This document shows positions 1-6,362 of a stretch of 9,833 bases of DNA, one piece after another (within the stretch, counting starts at the first letter, position 1; every line of letters begins with the position of its first letter). The notes under the pieces were generated by a model. That model made no database searches. It was not told the DNA's origin and worked only from the letters and a program-made list of their open reading frames with translations. A program made the translations under genes and the position numbers. The DNA comes from JAHJEM01 sp043805315 (GTDB lineage Archaea > Nanobdellota > Nanobdellia > Woesearchaeales > JAHJEM01). The stretch spans positions 1-9,833 of the forward strand of contig JAZDID010000022.1 of NCBI GenBank assembly GCA_043805315.1, in the 5' to 3' direction.

Positions 1-174
1 AATGATGATGGTGCAAAGCATAGAAGGGAACTGGGTGTTAGGGGAGGAACACAAATGAACGAATGGTTGAAAAGAAATAACTTCCCTAAAAGGTTCCAAG
101 TCCTTTGCTTTAACTGTAATTGTGGAAGGAAGATCAATGGAGGAATCTGCCCACATAAAGACAATTTATTATAA
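1..174 (+). CDS. HNH-like Cys/His protein, C-terminal fragment (start outside window)
   Basis: The frame is open from base 1 and ends with TAA at 172-174, giving 57 visible residues. The visible part has NDDG near the edge, H7-R8, the segment MNEWLKRNNFP (19-29), LCFNCN with C36 and C39, then C41, and GICPHK with C50 and H52. The order NDDGxxHR / WLKKNNFP-type / FQVLCFNCN / GICPHK matches, from memory, a small zinc-binding HNH-endonuclease-like family common in phages and as stand-alone genes in mobile regions. The first catalytic His would lie just before the window. A good Shine-Dalgarno-like GGGGAGGA (41-48) precedes an internal ATG at 55. I take that as coding for the conserved Gly-Gly rather than as a true start. 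By hand count bases 1-180 are about 39% GC, lower than the surface genes downstream. The stop lies 12 nt before the next start, so co-transcription is possible. The activity is inferred; the fragment alone cannot prove a nuclease. Confidence 0.62.
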   Translation, partial: NDDGAKHRRELGVRGGTQMNEWLKRNNFPKRFQVLCFNCNCGRKINGGICPHKDNLL

Positions 175-182
175 GGGGGTGA
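175..182 (+). promoter_or_regulatory. Shine-Dalgarno site of the five-helix membrane protein gene
   Basis: GGGGGTGA ends 4 nt before the GTG at 187. It pairs well with the usual archaeal 16S 3' end (complement of GGAGGTGATC) and decides the GTG start. It begins directly after the stop of the preceding gene fragment. Confidence 0.65.
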
Positions 183-186
183 TATA

Positions 187-1764
187 GTGGAGAAATGGGG
201 ATGGTTTGGTAGTATTAGATCATTATGTGCGTTCATGATTGTTGGAGCCTTCACATACTTATCAGTTATTGGTAAGGTCGGAGCGGATCAGGTGATCAGT
301 GTGGTGATGGTAGTACTCGCGTTTTACTTTACATTAAAGGATAGGGGAGAGAATTTCATCATCCGTTTCTTCAAGTTCTTCATGCTCGCCATAGGTGCCT
401 TGCTCCTTCCTTTCTTCCTTGGTTTGCTGAAGACAGTGCCGTTTATCAGCAGCTTCAGCGTGCTCGGTAGGTTCTCACTGGTTGAGCTCATCACCGTAAT
501 TGCAGCATCATTCCCTATCTTCATCATCGGAGGATTCTTCAACTCGCCCCGGCTAGCAGGCAAGATCACTCGGTTCATTATCTATGCCTGGATCATCGGC
601 ATCACGCTCTTCTATTTCTACAGCGTGAGCAACCAACTGCCAGTCATGGCTCCTTTAGTAGAAACATCAGGCGCATGGGGAACTATCAAGGAGATCTGGG
701 TGACCAACTGGCAGAAGTTCACCTATACCATCAATATAACCAAGCCGGTCATCATCGGAGGCCTGAACAATTCCATCAACAAGCTCTTTGACCCGTACTT
801 TGTGGCAGAAGTCGAGGACAGCAAGTCAGACAAACAATTAGGAGTCTATCTCCAGAACCTCGAGCCAGCGACTGATCCTGTGCTGCCAGACGAGCCGAAA
901 ATAGTTGTCTATGCAGAGCTGAAAGGAAAGACCTTTGTTGGAGAAGTTGCTATCAAGAACACCTGCTATGGAAAATATGATGTAGCCACTGCTGACAGCA
1001 AGACAAGCTCCAGGCTCATCACTGGAAAAGTCGACCCTCCTGTGATCTCATTGTCTGATTATGAAGAACAATCATTGGTCTGTGAGATCGACCATCGGCA
1101 GATGAGAGCAGGGCAAGAGACAATCGGAGAGGATGTTGAAGTCATCTTCAATTCCTCGTTCAATTTTGTCACCTGGGGCTATGTCACCTATGCATTCATG
1201 GAGCAGAATGAATTGCGGAACAGGAGAAAGAGCGGTGAGGATGTTGCCAAAGAGCTCGGCATCAGCGAGACAGTCAAGGCAGTCTACACCAACGGGCCTG
1301 TCACTCTTGGATTGGTCAGGCAGCAGGACCCGCCAAAACAGCCTGTCGGCATCAGTGCAGAAGAACCCTACATTCCTTTCCTCATAGGAATCACCATCGA
1401 GAACACCAAGCAGTACAGCGGCCGAGGAACTATCCAGAAGATCAATACGATGGTATTCCGCGTGCCAAAACCCCTACGCCTCGACCCGGCAAGCTGCTAT
1501 CCTGAACAATACAGCTCAGAAACTGATGCCGGCGCATACACGAATTATACGTTCAAAGACATTCCTGTGCGCCAGGATTTAGGCTACCAGACCACACGCT
1601 GCAGGCCAAATATCACTAGCAACGACATTCCAGAATTATTAGGAGAAGGCGGCATCGCATTCGTTACCTTTGCCATCGAAGTCGATTACGAGTACCAACT
1701 CTCAGAATCCACGCGTGTCCGCCTGGAAAAGCCAGTGCCAGAGCAATTGCCAGAGCCGACCTGA
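187..1764 (+). CDS. Five-helix membrane protein with large exported beta-rich domain, function unknown
   Basis: This 525-residue protein starts at GTG 187, which is placed by the strong Shine-Dalgarno site just upstream. Hydrophobic segments at about 12-29, 33-51, 63-81, 98-117 and 127-146 suggest five membrane helices. The remaining ~375 residues look exported and beta-rich. Four cysteines (C260, C299, C437, C472) and several N-x-S/T sequons (N183, N322, N453, N475) lie in that part. The C-terminal half contains strand patterns like those of the three lipoproteins downstream: IPFLIGITIEN near 396-406 resembles their VEFNIVVEN strand, and IEVDYEYQLSE near 497-507 resembles VKLDYLYQSS. I infer a shared Ig/CARDB-like fold. 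The next gene starts 9 nt after the stop, so the two are almost certainly co-transcribed. It could anchor a surface complex made with the lipoproteins. I recognise no transporter or enzyme motif. The first ~170 bases of the gene are more AT-rich (about 41% GC by hand count) than later parts. Confidence 0.85.
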   Translation: MEKWGWFGSIRSLCAFMIVGAFTYLSVIGKVGADQVISVVMVVLAFYFTLKDRGENFIIRFFKFFMLAIGALLLPFFLGLLKTVPFISSFSVLGRFSLVELITVIAASFPIFIIGGFFNSPRLAGKITRFIIYAWIIGITLFYFYSVSNQLPVMAPLVETSGAWGTIKEIWVTNWQKFTYTINITKPVIIGGLNNSINKLFDPYFVAEVEDSKSDKQLGVYLQNLEPATDPVLPDEPKIVVYAELKGKTFVGEVAIKNTCYGKYDVATADSKTSSRLITGKVDPPVISLSDYEEQSLVCEIDHRQMRAGQETIGEDVEVIFNSSFNFVTWGYVTYAFMEQNELRNRRKSGEDVAKELGISETVKAVYTNGPVTLGLVRQQDPPKQPVGISAEEPYIPFLIGITIENTKQYSGRGTIQKINTMVFRVPKPLRLDPASCYPEQYSSETDAGAYTNYTFKDIPVRQDLGYQTTRCRPNITSNDIPELLGEGGIAFVTFAIEVDYEYQLSESTRVRLEKPVPEQLPEPT

Positions 1765-1773
1765 AACGAGAAA

Positions 1774-2784
1774 ATGACCATGAATCCAAATGACACGAAA
1801 CAGAGAGGCGTCATGATTTGCGCAAGCATGCTCCTCACTTTTTTCCTGCTCACCGCCTGCACACAAACACCCCAGTATACAGTCTACAAAGTGGGAAAAG
1901 AAGGGCTTTCACTGAAATTCCTGCCAAATTCCCCTCCCCAGAAAGTGTATGACAATGACGAGTTCTCGACATACCTTTTTGTGGAGAACAAAGGCGCGTT
2001 TGATGTCGTCAAGAGCCAGGACGAGTCAGGAAACGCGCTCAGCAACAGCTATGCAGTCATCGCACTGACCTATGACCCTTATTACTTGCTGCTGAGCTCT
2101 GAAGACACTGGTGCACGCCAGGATGTTGACCAGGCGCAGAGAAGGATATACCTGCGGGGAAAATCCGTGTACCATCCAAGAGGCGAGGGAGAAAGCTTTG
2201 AGTTTGGATTCCACGCAAACAAGCTCGAAGGCCAGCGCGAGCAACCCCAAACAACAATCTTGTTCACTCTCTGCTATCCCTACGAGACACGCCTGTCAAA
2301 AGAGGTCTGCATTGACAAGGACTTCTACAACCTGGACGAGCGCAAAAAAGTCTGCACAATCAAGGACCTGAGCTTTTCCCAAGGCCAAGGAGCGCCCATC
2401 GTCATCTCCAAGATCGAGCCGCGGGCTTTACGCATCAGCCAAGACACGCTTGTCGAGTTCAACATTGTCGTCGAGAACGCAGCAGGCGGAAACGTGATCA
2501 CCTATGACAAAAACAAGGAGATAGCAGACCAGTGCATCTCAGCAAAGCCAGACAATGACGAATGGAACCAGGTGAACATCGAGGCCTATCTGTTAGGCCA
2601 GAAGCTAGACTGCAAGTCAGGCACGATCAAGCTGTTGGAGAACAAGGGTGAGATCAGGTGCAGGACATCCCAGGCAGTCAGCGGAGAGGCACGAAACTTC
2701 CTCTCAGTGCTCCAAGTGAAGCTTGATTACCTCTACCAGTCCAGCATCTCCAAGAACATCCAGATTGTCAGAAGCGAACAATAA
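1774..2784 (+). CDS. Surface lipoprotein, six-Cys family, paralog 1
   Basis: This 336-residue protein has a lipoprotein signal: a charged start with K9 and R11, a hydrophobic stretch, then lipobox LLTAC with lipidated C29. The mature protein has two parts. Residues ~43-150 form an Ig/CARDB-like unit (GLSLKFLPNSPPQKVY, then FSTYLFVENKGAFDV, then YDPYYL). Residues ~163-334 form a six-cysteine module: CYPYETRLSKEVCID (C167, C179), C194, QGAPIVISKIE (205-215), VEFNIVVENAAGG (227-239), then C254, C280 and C296, ending in a VKLDYLY strand. The same order recurs in the next two genes. The start at ATG 1774 follows the upstream stop by 9 nt with only a weak GAG-containing site; ATG 1780 is an alternative that leaves the signal intact. 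Translational coupling to the membrane protein gene is likely. The family resembles exported proteins I recall from Woesearchaeota-like genomes. Its function is unknown; envelope attachment is inferred from the lipobox. Confidence 0.87.
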   Translation: MTMNPNDTKQRGVMICASMLLTFFLLTACTQTPQYTVYKVGKEGLSLKFLPNSPPQKVYDNDEFSTYLFVENKGAFDVVKSQDESGNALSNSYAVIALTYDPYYLLLSSEDTGARQDVDQAQRRIYLRGKSVYHPRGEGESFEFGFHANKLEGQREQPQTTILFTLCYPYETRLSKEVCIDKDFYNLDERKKVCTIKDLSFSQGQGAPIVISKIEPRALRISQDTLVEFNIVVENAAGGNVITYDKNKEIADQCISAKPDNDEWNQVNIEAYLLGQKLDCKSGTIKLLENKGEIRCRTSQAVSGEARNFLSVLQVKLDYLYQSSISKNIQIVRSEQ

Positions 2785-2808
2785 CAAGCATATTTACGAA
2801 CAATAATA

Positions 2809-2816
2809 TTTATATA
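2809..2816 (+). promoter_or_regulatory. TATA box of lipoprotein paralog 2 gene
   Basis: TTTATATA is a textbook archaeal TATA element in the 98-nt stretch after the previous stop. With the usual ~26 nt spacing, transcription would begin near 2838, immediately at the Shine-Dalgarno site. This leaves a leader of about 12 nt before the ATC at 2850. It implies this gene can be expressed separately from the two upstream. Confidence 0.6.
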
Positions 2817-2838
2817 CTGAACACCCAAGAACACAGAA

Positions 2839-2844
2839 GAGGTG
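2839..2844 (+). promoter_or_regulatory. Shine-Dalgarno site pointing to a non-canonical ATC start
   Basis: GAGGTG ends 5 nt before an in-frame ATC at 2850. It has the same core as the site of the next lipoprotein gene (4266-4271) and lies at nearly the same distance from its TATA box (30 versus 32 nt). The TTG at 2883 is 38 nt away, too far for this site. No in-frame ATG, GTG or TTG lies between the site and that TTG. Confidence 0.55.
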
Positions 2845-2849
2845 GAACT

Positions 2850-4181
2850 ATCCAGCAGATCACCAGAAAAGCAATCCTTGTCTTGACGCTTATCCTGTCC
2901 TTATTCCTGTTCAGTTGCAGTCAGACTGGGACAAACACTGTCAAAGACAATTCCAAGTTCTTCACTGGCTATGACGGAGTCAACATCAAGCTCTCTCCAG
3001 GAACAGTGCCGAGCAAAGTCTATTATTATGGCAGGAATCCAGGTCCTCAGGACAACATCATGAACTTCAACCTCGAGCTGACCAACACTGGCAGCGCTGA
3101 CTCTTACGGCGGAGCGTATATCTCAGGCTATGACCCGAGCTTCATCGATGTGACTGGCGTGAACATCAATGAGATAGGCGGCTGGGGAGACTGTGATTTT
3201 GACCTGCTCTATCTTGGAGGAAACTGGCTCGGCTATGTGAGCTGCCTCTTATGGGGAAATGATATCTCACTTACGCTTGGCAGCAATGGCAACCTGATCA
3301 AAGGAGGAAGTGCTGATGTGGATGTCGGCCAGGTCTTCCAGACTTTGACAGGCAAAGACTGGCTGAACGGCTTGAGAGGACAGATCAACTGCGACACCAC
3401 ACGCCAAGGAGGATGCAGGTTCGGCCTTGATTATCAAGGATCAGACTTTGACTTCGGCTACCAGAACAACGGCAGAGGAGCCATAGGATATATCACCACG
3501 ATCTACCAAGACCTCTATGGAAGCAGCTTCATCAACACAGCACACGGAAAGGAATTCGCATTGTTAGGAGACAGGCAGACATTCCCGGGCGGAGACCTTG
3601 ATTATATTGATTTCCAGGCAACAATCCAGAACTGGCCGCGAGGGCTTGAGCAGACAGAGCAGAAATTCCTCTTCACTTCCTGCTATGTCTATACAACCTA
3701 TGCTGACCCGCAAGTGTGCATAGACCCATTCCCAGAGAGCCTGGGAAGGAAGATCTGCAAGCCAAAAGTGACAACTTATCCCAAAGGCCAAGGAGCACCA
3801 GTAGCCATCACCAAGATCGAGCAGGAAAACACGCCACGATCGATCTTCTTCACCATATACGTGGAGAATAAAGGAAAAGGTATGCTCTATCATCCCACCA
3901 GCCTGCACAAATGCGATCCCCTCAATGCTGAGCGCGTGACGCAGAAGGACCTGAATTTCGTGTTTTTAGGAGATATCAGGCTTGCGAATGACTGGGAACA
4001 GATCAGGTGCCAGCCCGCAAACAGGCTCATCAAGCTGGAAAACGGCAAAGGCCAGATCGTGTGCGAATACCAGATAAAGTATGGCATCAAATCAGCCTAC
4101 CTCTCTCCCCTGGTGATTTCATTGTGGTATGGCTATTCAAGCACAGTGGAAAAGACCGTGCTGATCAGGCGCGGCGATTAA
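2850..4181 (+). CDS. Surface lipoprotein, six-Cys family, paralog 2, with ~130-residue insertion and unusual start
   Basis: The start is uncertain. The only canonical in-frame candidate is TTG 2883 (432 residues), which gives an 11-residue uncharged signal before the lipobox Cys. Reading from ATC 2850 (443 residues) restores a normal signal: QQITRK, a hydrophobic core, then LFSC with C23. It also sits 5 nt after a GAGGTG site, so I prefer it. The mature protein has the family's N-terminal unit (IKLSPGTVPSKVY, NFNLELTNTGSADS, ISGYDPSFIDV) and its six-cysteine module: CYVYTTYADPQVCID (C278, C290), C303, GQGAPVAITKIE, FFTIYVENKGKG, C355, C387, C405. Between them, about residues 108-235, is a Gly/Asp/Asn-rich insertion absent from the other two paralogs, with four extra cysteines (C115, C132, C181, C189). 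The likely location is the outer face of the membrane. The function is unknown. Confidence 0.85.
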   Translation: MQQITRKAILVLTLILSLFLFSCSQTGTNTVKDNSKFFTGYDGVNIKLSPGTVPSKVYYYGRNPGPQDNIMNFNLELTNTGSADSYGGAYISGYDPSFIDVTGVNINEIGGWGDCDFDLLYLGGNWLGYVSCLLWGNDISLTLGSNGNLIKGGSADVDVGQVFQTLTGKDWLNGLRGQINCDTTRQGGCRFGLDYQGSDFDFGYQNNGRGAIGYITTIYQDLYGSSFINTAHGKEFALLGDRQTFPGGDLDYIDFQATIQNWPRGLEQTEQKFLFTSCYVYTTYADPQVCIDPFPESLGRKICKPKVTTYPKGQGAPVAITKIEQENTPRSIFFTIYVENKGKGMLYHPTSLHKCDPLNAERVTQKDLNFVFLGDIRLANDWEQIRCQPANRLIKLENGKGQIVCEYQIKYGIKSAYLSPLVISLWYGYSSTVEKTVLIRRGD

Positions 4182-4233
4182 AATTACAAAATTATTTAAA
4201 TAAGAAGATTTAGGAAAAAGAATATCCGTCAGT

Positions 4234-4241
4234 TTTATATA
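4234..4241 (+). promoter_or_regulatory. TATA box of lipoprotein paralog 3 gene
   Basis: TTTATATA lies in the 97-nt AT-rich gap after the previous stop. The predicted start of transcription is near 4263, just before the Shine-Dalgarno site, so the leader would be about 15 nt. The element is identical to the one ahead of paralog 2 and sits at almost the same distance from the ribosome site. Confidence 0.6.
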
Positions 4242-4265
4242 CATATAATCCAAAGAAAACGAATA

Positions 4266-4271
4266 GAGGTG
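4266..4271 (+). promoter_or_regulatory. Shine-Dalgarno site that selects the second of two ATGs
   Basis: GAGGTG is followed by ATG at 4273 (1-nt gap, too close) and ATG at 4279 (7-nt gap, normal). The spacing argues for 4279 as the working start. Confidence 0.55.
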
Positions 4272-4278
4272 TATGAGT

Positions 4279-5271
4279 ATGAACCAGACTCGATCGAGCA
4301 TCATCGTCGGCTTAGCACTTTTTGCAGTATTTATCCTGACCTCCTGCCAGCAGCAGGACCCGAATAGGGGATCAAACCTTCCGTTCATCGGCGGCAGCGA
4401 AGGCCTGACCATGGACTTCGCGCCAGGAGCTCCTCCTGACGAGGTGTTCGATGCTGCCCAGTTCCCGTTCAGCGTGAATATCATCATCGAGAATGTTGGC
4501 GAGGATGACGTCCTTCCAGACGAGGCTGAGATCAGGCTGATCGGCATAGAGCCTGGCCTCTTTGGCGTCAGTGATGACGACCTCATCACTGTGCTCCCGC
4601 AGACCTTGCGGGGCGCTGTCAAGCTCGCAGACGGCACAGAGCGGCCAGGAGACATCACCCAGGTTGTCTTTCCCACCAGCGATGTTGCCCAGCTCAGCTA
4701 CCAGCCAGACCTCGAAGGAACAGACGAGATCATCATGCGTGCAGAGATGTGCTATGATTACAAGACAAGAAGCACAACACAGGTCTGCATCAAGGACCAG
4801 CTGCTCGAGAACATCTACAATGACAAGATATGCGTGGTGAACGAGGAAAAGCTCCCCCAAAATTCAGGAGCGCCAATCCACATCACAGAGCTGCGGGAGA
4901 CTCCCCAAGGAAAGAACAATGTGAATGTCCAGTTCAAGATCGAGCACCTAGGAGGAGGCCTGTTCTTCAAGCTCGGCACTCCCTGCGACGACTCAATCAC
5001 AAACCCGAACGAGAACATGGTCAAGATCAAAGTGTACTTTGTGGAAGTTCCAGGATATGAAGCCCCTCCAATCAAATGCCCCTTGTTCCATGGCGAGACA
5101 GAAGGCTATGTGAACCTGTTCCAAGGAGGGCCAAGGACAATCAGCTGCACGATCTACGGCAACCCGGATAAAGACCGGATCTACCAGGACCTGCTGCACA
5201 TCGACCTCGAGTACACCTACCTGAACTATATCGAGAAGCCGTTGATCATCAGGGACGTGACTGCACGATAA
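4279..5271 (+). CDS. Surface lipoprotein, six-Cys family, paralog 3
   Basis: This 330-residue protein is numbered from ATG 4279, chosen for Shine-Dalgarno spacing; ATG 4273 would add two residues. The signal peptide begins MNQTRSS, followed by a hydrophobic core and lipobox LTSC with C23. A linker rich in Gln, Asn and Gly follows. The N-terminal unit (~42-100) has LTMDFAPGAPPDEVF, FSVNIIIENVGEDDV and GIEPGLFGV. The C-terminal module has CYDYKTRSTTQVCIK (C158, C170), C185, SGAPIHITELRE, VQFKIEHLGGG, C236, C267 and C290, ending in IDLEYTYLNY. The cysteine spacing (12, 15, 51, 31, 23) closely tracks paralogs 1 and 2. It lacks the insertion of paralog 2. The gene has its own TATA box and is followed by an oligo-T terminator, so it is the last gene of the block. 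Role unknown; probably an envelope component acting with its paralogs. Confidence 0.87.
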   Translation: MNQTRSSIIVGLALFAVFILTSCQQQDPNRGSNLPFIGGSEGLTMDFAPGAPPDEVFDAAQFPFSVNIIIENVGEDDVLPDEAEIRLIGIEPGLFGVSDDDLITVLPQTLRGAVKLADGTERPGDITQVVFPTSDVAQLSYQPDLEGTDEIIMRAEMCYDYKTRSTTQVCIKDQLLENIYNDKICVVNEEKLPQNSGAPIHITELRETPQGKNNVNVQFKIEHLGGGLFFKLGTPCDDSITNPNENMVKIKVYFVEVPGYEAPPIKCPLFHGETEGYVNLFQGGPRTISCTIYGNPDKDRIYQDLLHIDLEYTYLNYIEKPLIIRDVTAR

Positions 5272-5285
5272 GAAACTTTCGATTA

Positions 5286-5307
5286 TTTTTTTTAATATTT
5301 TATTTTT
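5286..5307 (+). terminator. Oligo-T terminator of the surface-protein block
   Basis: A T8 run is followed by two further T runs (T4 and T5) separated by one to four other bases, starting 15 nt after the stop of paralog 3. Archaeal RNA polymerase terminates at such T-rich tracts without a hairpin. The convergent RFC gene ends only 9 nt further on. Confidence 0.6.
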
Positions 5308-5315
5308 ATTCTTCT

Positions 5316-6284
5316 TTATTTCTTTTCTTGCTTTACATTGATGAGCACAAAGCTACTCAATAATGCCTCTAATTGGATGAACTCGTCGCTGCCCTCGACC
5401 ATCCTGAACTCGATCTCGCCGCACTCCTTCACCATGGCGAGCTTCTTCTGATCATCAATATCCAGATTCCATATCTCCTTCTGGATCTGCTTGATCACGT
5501 CAATGCCTGACAAGCCGTAGGTGAGCATGGTCTCAAGGAGCTTGTTCTTCGCGTTCAGGAATTTCTGCTGAGCACACTCCATGAGCACTTCCTTGATCTC
5601 CTTTGGCCTGGCCACGCTCGCCATGTTGTAGATGTCCTCTTCTTTTATCTTATTGGACATGGCTGCACAGGCCTGCAGGACATTCTCAACCCGTCTGACA
5701 TCGCCTTCAGAGATCTGGCAGATCGCCTCGACTGCTTTCTCGTCCACGTGGAGCTTTTCTTCCTTGGCAATGTGCTCGACGATCTTCTCAATGTCTTTTT
5801 TCTCCAAAGGCCTGAACTTGAAGACTGTGCAGCGAGATTGGATTGGATCAATGATCTTTGACGAGTAATTGCAGGAGAGAATGAACCTCGTGACTGTGGT
5901 GAAGTTCTCCATAGTTCTCCGCAATGCCTGCTGGGCTTCCTTTGTGAGGGCGTCACATTCATCCAAGTAGATGATCTTGAACGGCACATCTCCCAAGGAG
6001 CGTGTTCTGGCAAAGTCCTTGACTTTGTTCCTGATGACGTCAATGCCTCGTTCATCTGACGCGTTCAACTCGAGAAAGTTCTCATGCCAGGTGTCTTTAA
6101 AGAGCTTCTTCGCAATGACCAACGCCAATGTGGTTTTACCTGTGCCAGGCGCGCCAGCAAAAAGGAGATGAGGCATGTTCCTCTTCTCGACAAATGCCTT
6201 TGTCTTCTCGACAATCTCTTTCTGACCTTTTATTTCTTCAAAGGTCTGGGGCCGGTACTTCTCTGTCCAGATCGCGTGGTCCAT
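5316..6284 (-). CDS. rfcS: Replication factor C small subunit (clamp loader ATPase)
   Basis: This 322-residue protein is the AAA+ subunit that, with RFC large subunit, loads the PCNA sliding clamp onto primed DNA. Motifs in order: the N-terminal WTEKYRP (6-12) of RFC proteins, Walker A GAPGTGKTT (44-52), LNASDERG (73-80), Walker B with the DECD box (D108-D111), sensor 1 SCNY (137-140), and the SRC arginine-finger motif (150-152) followed by the F-K-F-R-P strand. Length and motif set are those of a complete archaeal RFC small subunit, and all catalytic residues are present. The large subunit is not in this window. The ATG has no Shine-Dalgarno site, and a TATA box is centred 28 nt upstream, so the transcript should be leaderless or nearly so. 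The gene is convergent with the lipoprotein block, with only 44 nt between the stops. Confidence 0.96.
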   Translation of the reverse strand: MDHAIWTEKYRPQTFEEIKGQKEIVEKTKAFVEKRNMPHLLFAGAPGTGKTTLALVIAKKLFKDTWHENFLELNASDERGIDVIRNKVKDFARTRSLGDVPFKIIYLDECDALTKEAQQALRRTMENFTTVTRFILSCNYSSKIIDPIQSRCTVFKFRPLEKKDIEKIVEHIAKEEKLHVDEKAVEAICQISEGDVRRVENVLQACAAMSNKIKEEDIYNMASVARPKEIKEVLMECAQQKFLNAKNKLLETMLTYGLSGIDVIKQIQKEIWNLDIDDQKKLAMVKECGEIEFRMVEGSDEFIQLEALLSSFVLINVKQEKK

Positions 6285-6307
6285 GGGAAATAGGGATGAA
6301 GGAGCGG

Positions 6308-6316
6308 TTTAAATAA
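6308..6316 (-). promoter_or_regulatory. TATA box of rfcS, leaderless transcript expected
   Basis: On the minus strand TTATTTAAA is centred at 6312, 28 nt before the A of the start codon (6284). Transcription would begin within about two bases of the ATG. This fits the absence of a ribosome site. It lies just downstream of the PRC-barrel gene's T tracts. Confidence 0.55.
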
Positions 6317-6326
6317 TTAATTGTTT

Positions 6327-6355
6327 AAAAAAGAAAACAATGAGCTAAGAAAAAA
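6327..6355 (-). terminator. T-tract terminator of the PRC-barrel gene
   Basis: Read on the minus strand, this stretch has a T6 run (6350-6355) and then TTTTCTTTTTT (6327-6337), beginning 8 nt after the PRC-barrel stop. It should end that transcript just before the rfcS promoter and so keep the two genes as separate units. Confidence 0.5.
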
Positions 6356-6362
6356 GAACTGC

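Noticed and set aside
55..174. A separate 39-residue Cys-rich small protein starting at ATG 55 behind GGGGAGGA
   Set aside because: The frame is open upstream to the window edge with conserved-looking NDDGxxHR residues, so this is more likely the tail of a longer protein. The purine run encodes Arg-Gly-Gly.
2883..4181. TTG 2883 as the start of lipoprotein paralog 2
   Set aside because: It leaves an uncharged 11-residue signal and lies 38 nt from the Shine-Dalgarno site. ATC 2850 fits both the signal and the site better. It stays possible, and the coding region itself is not in doubt.
4137..4676. 179-residue minus-strand open frame spanning the gap before paralog 3
   Set aside because: It overlaps the promoter, the ribosome site and the signal peptide of a well-supported plus-strand gene and has no recognisable domain.
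4372..4860. 162-residue minus-strand open frame
   Set aside because: It is antisense to lipoprotein paralog 3, which has a full signal, conserved motifs and a promoter. The minus-strand translation shows no family features.
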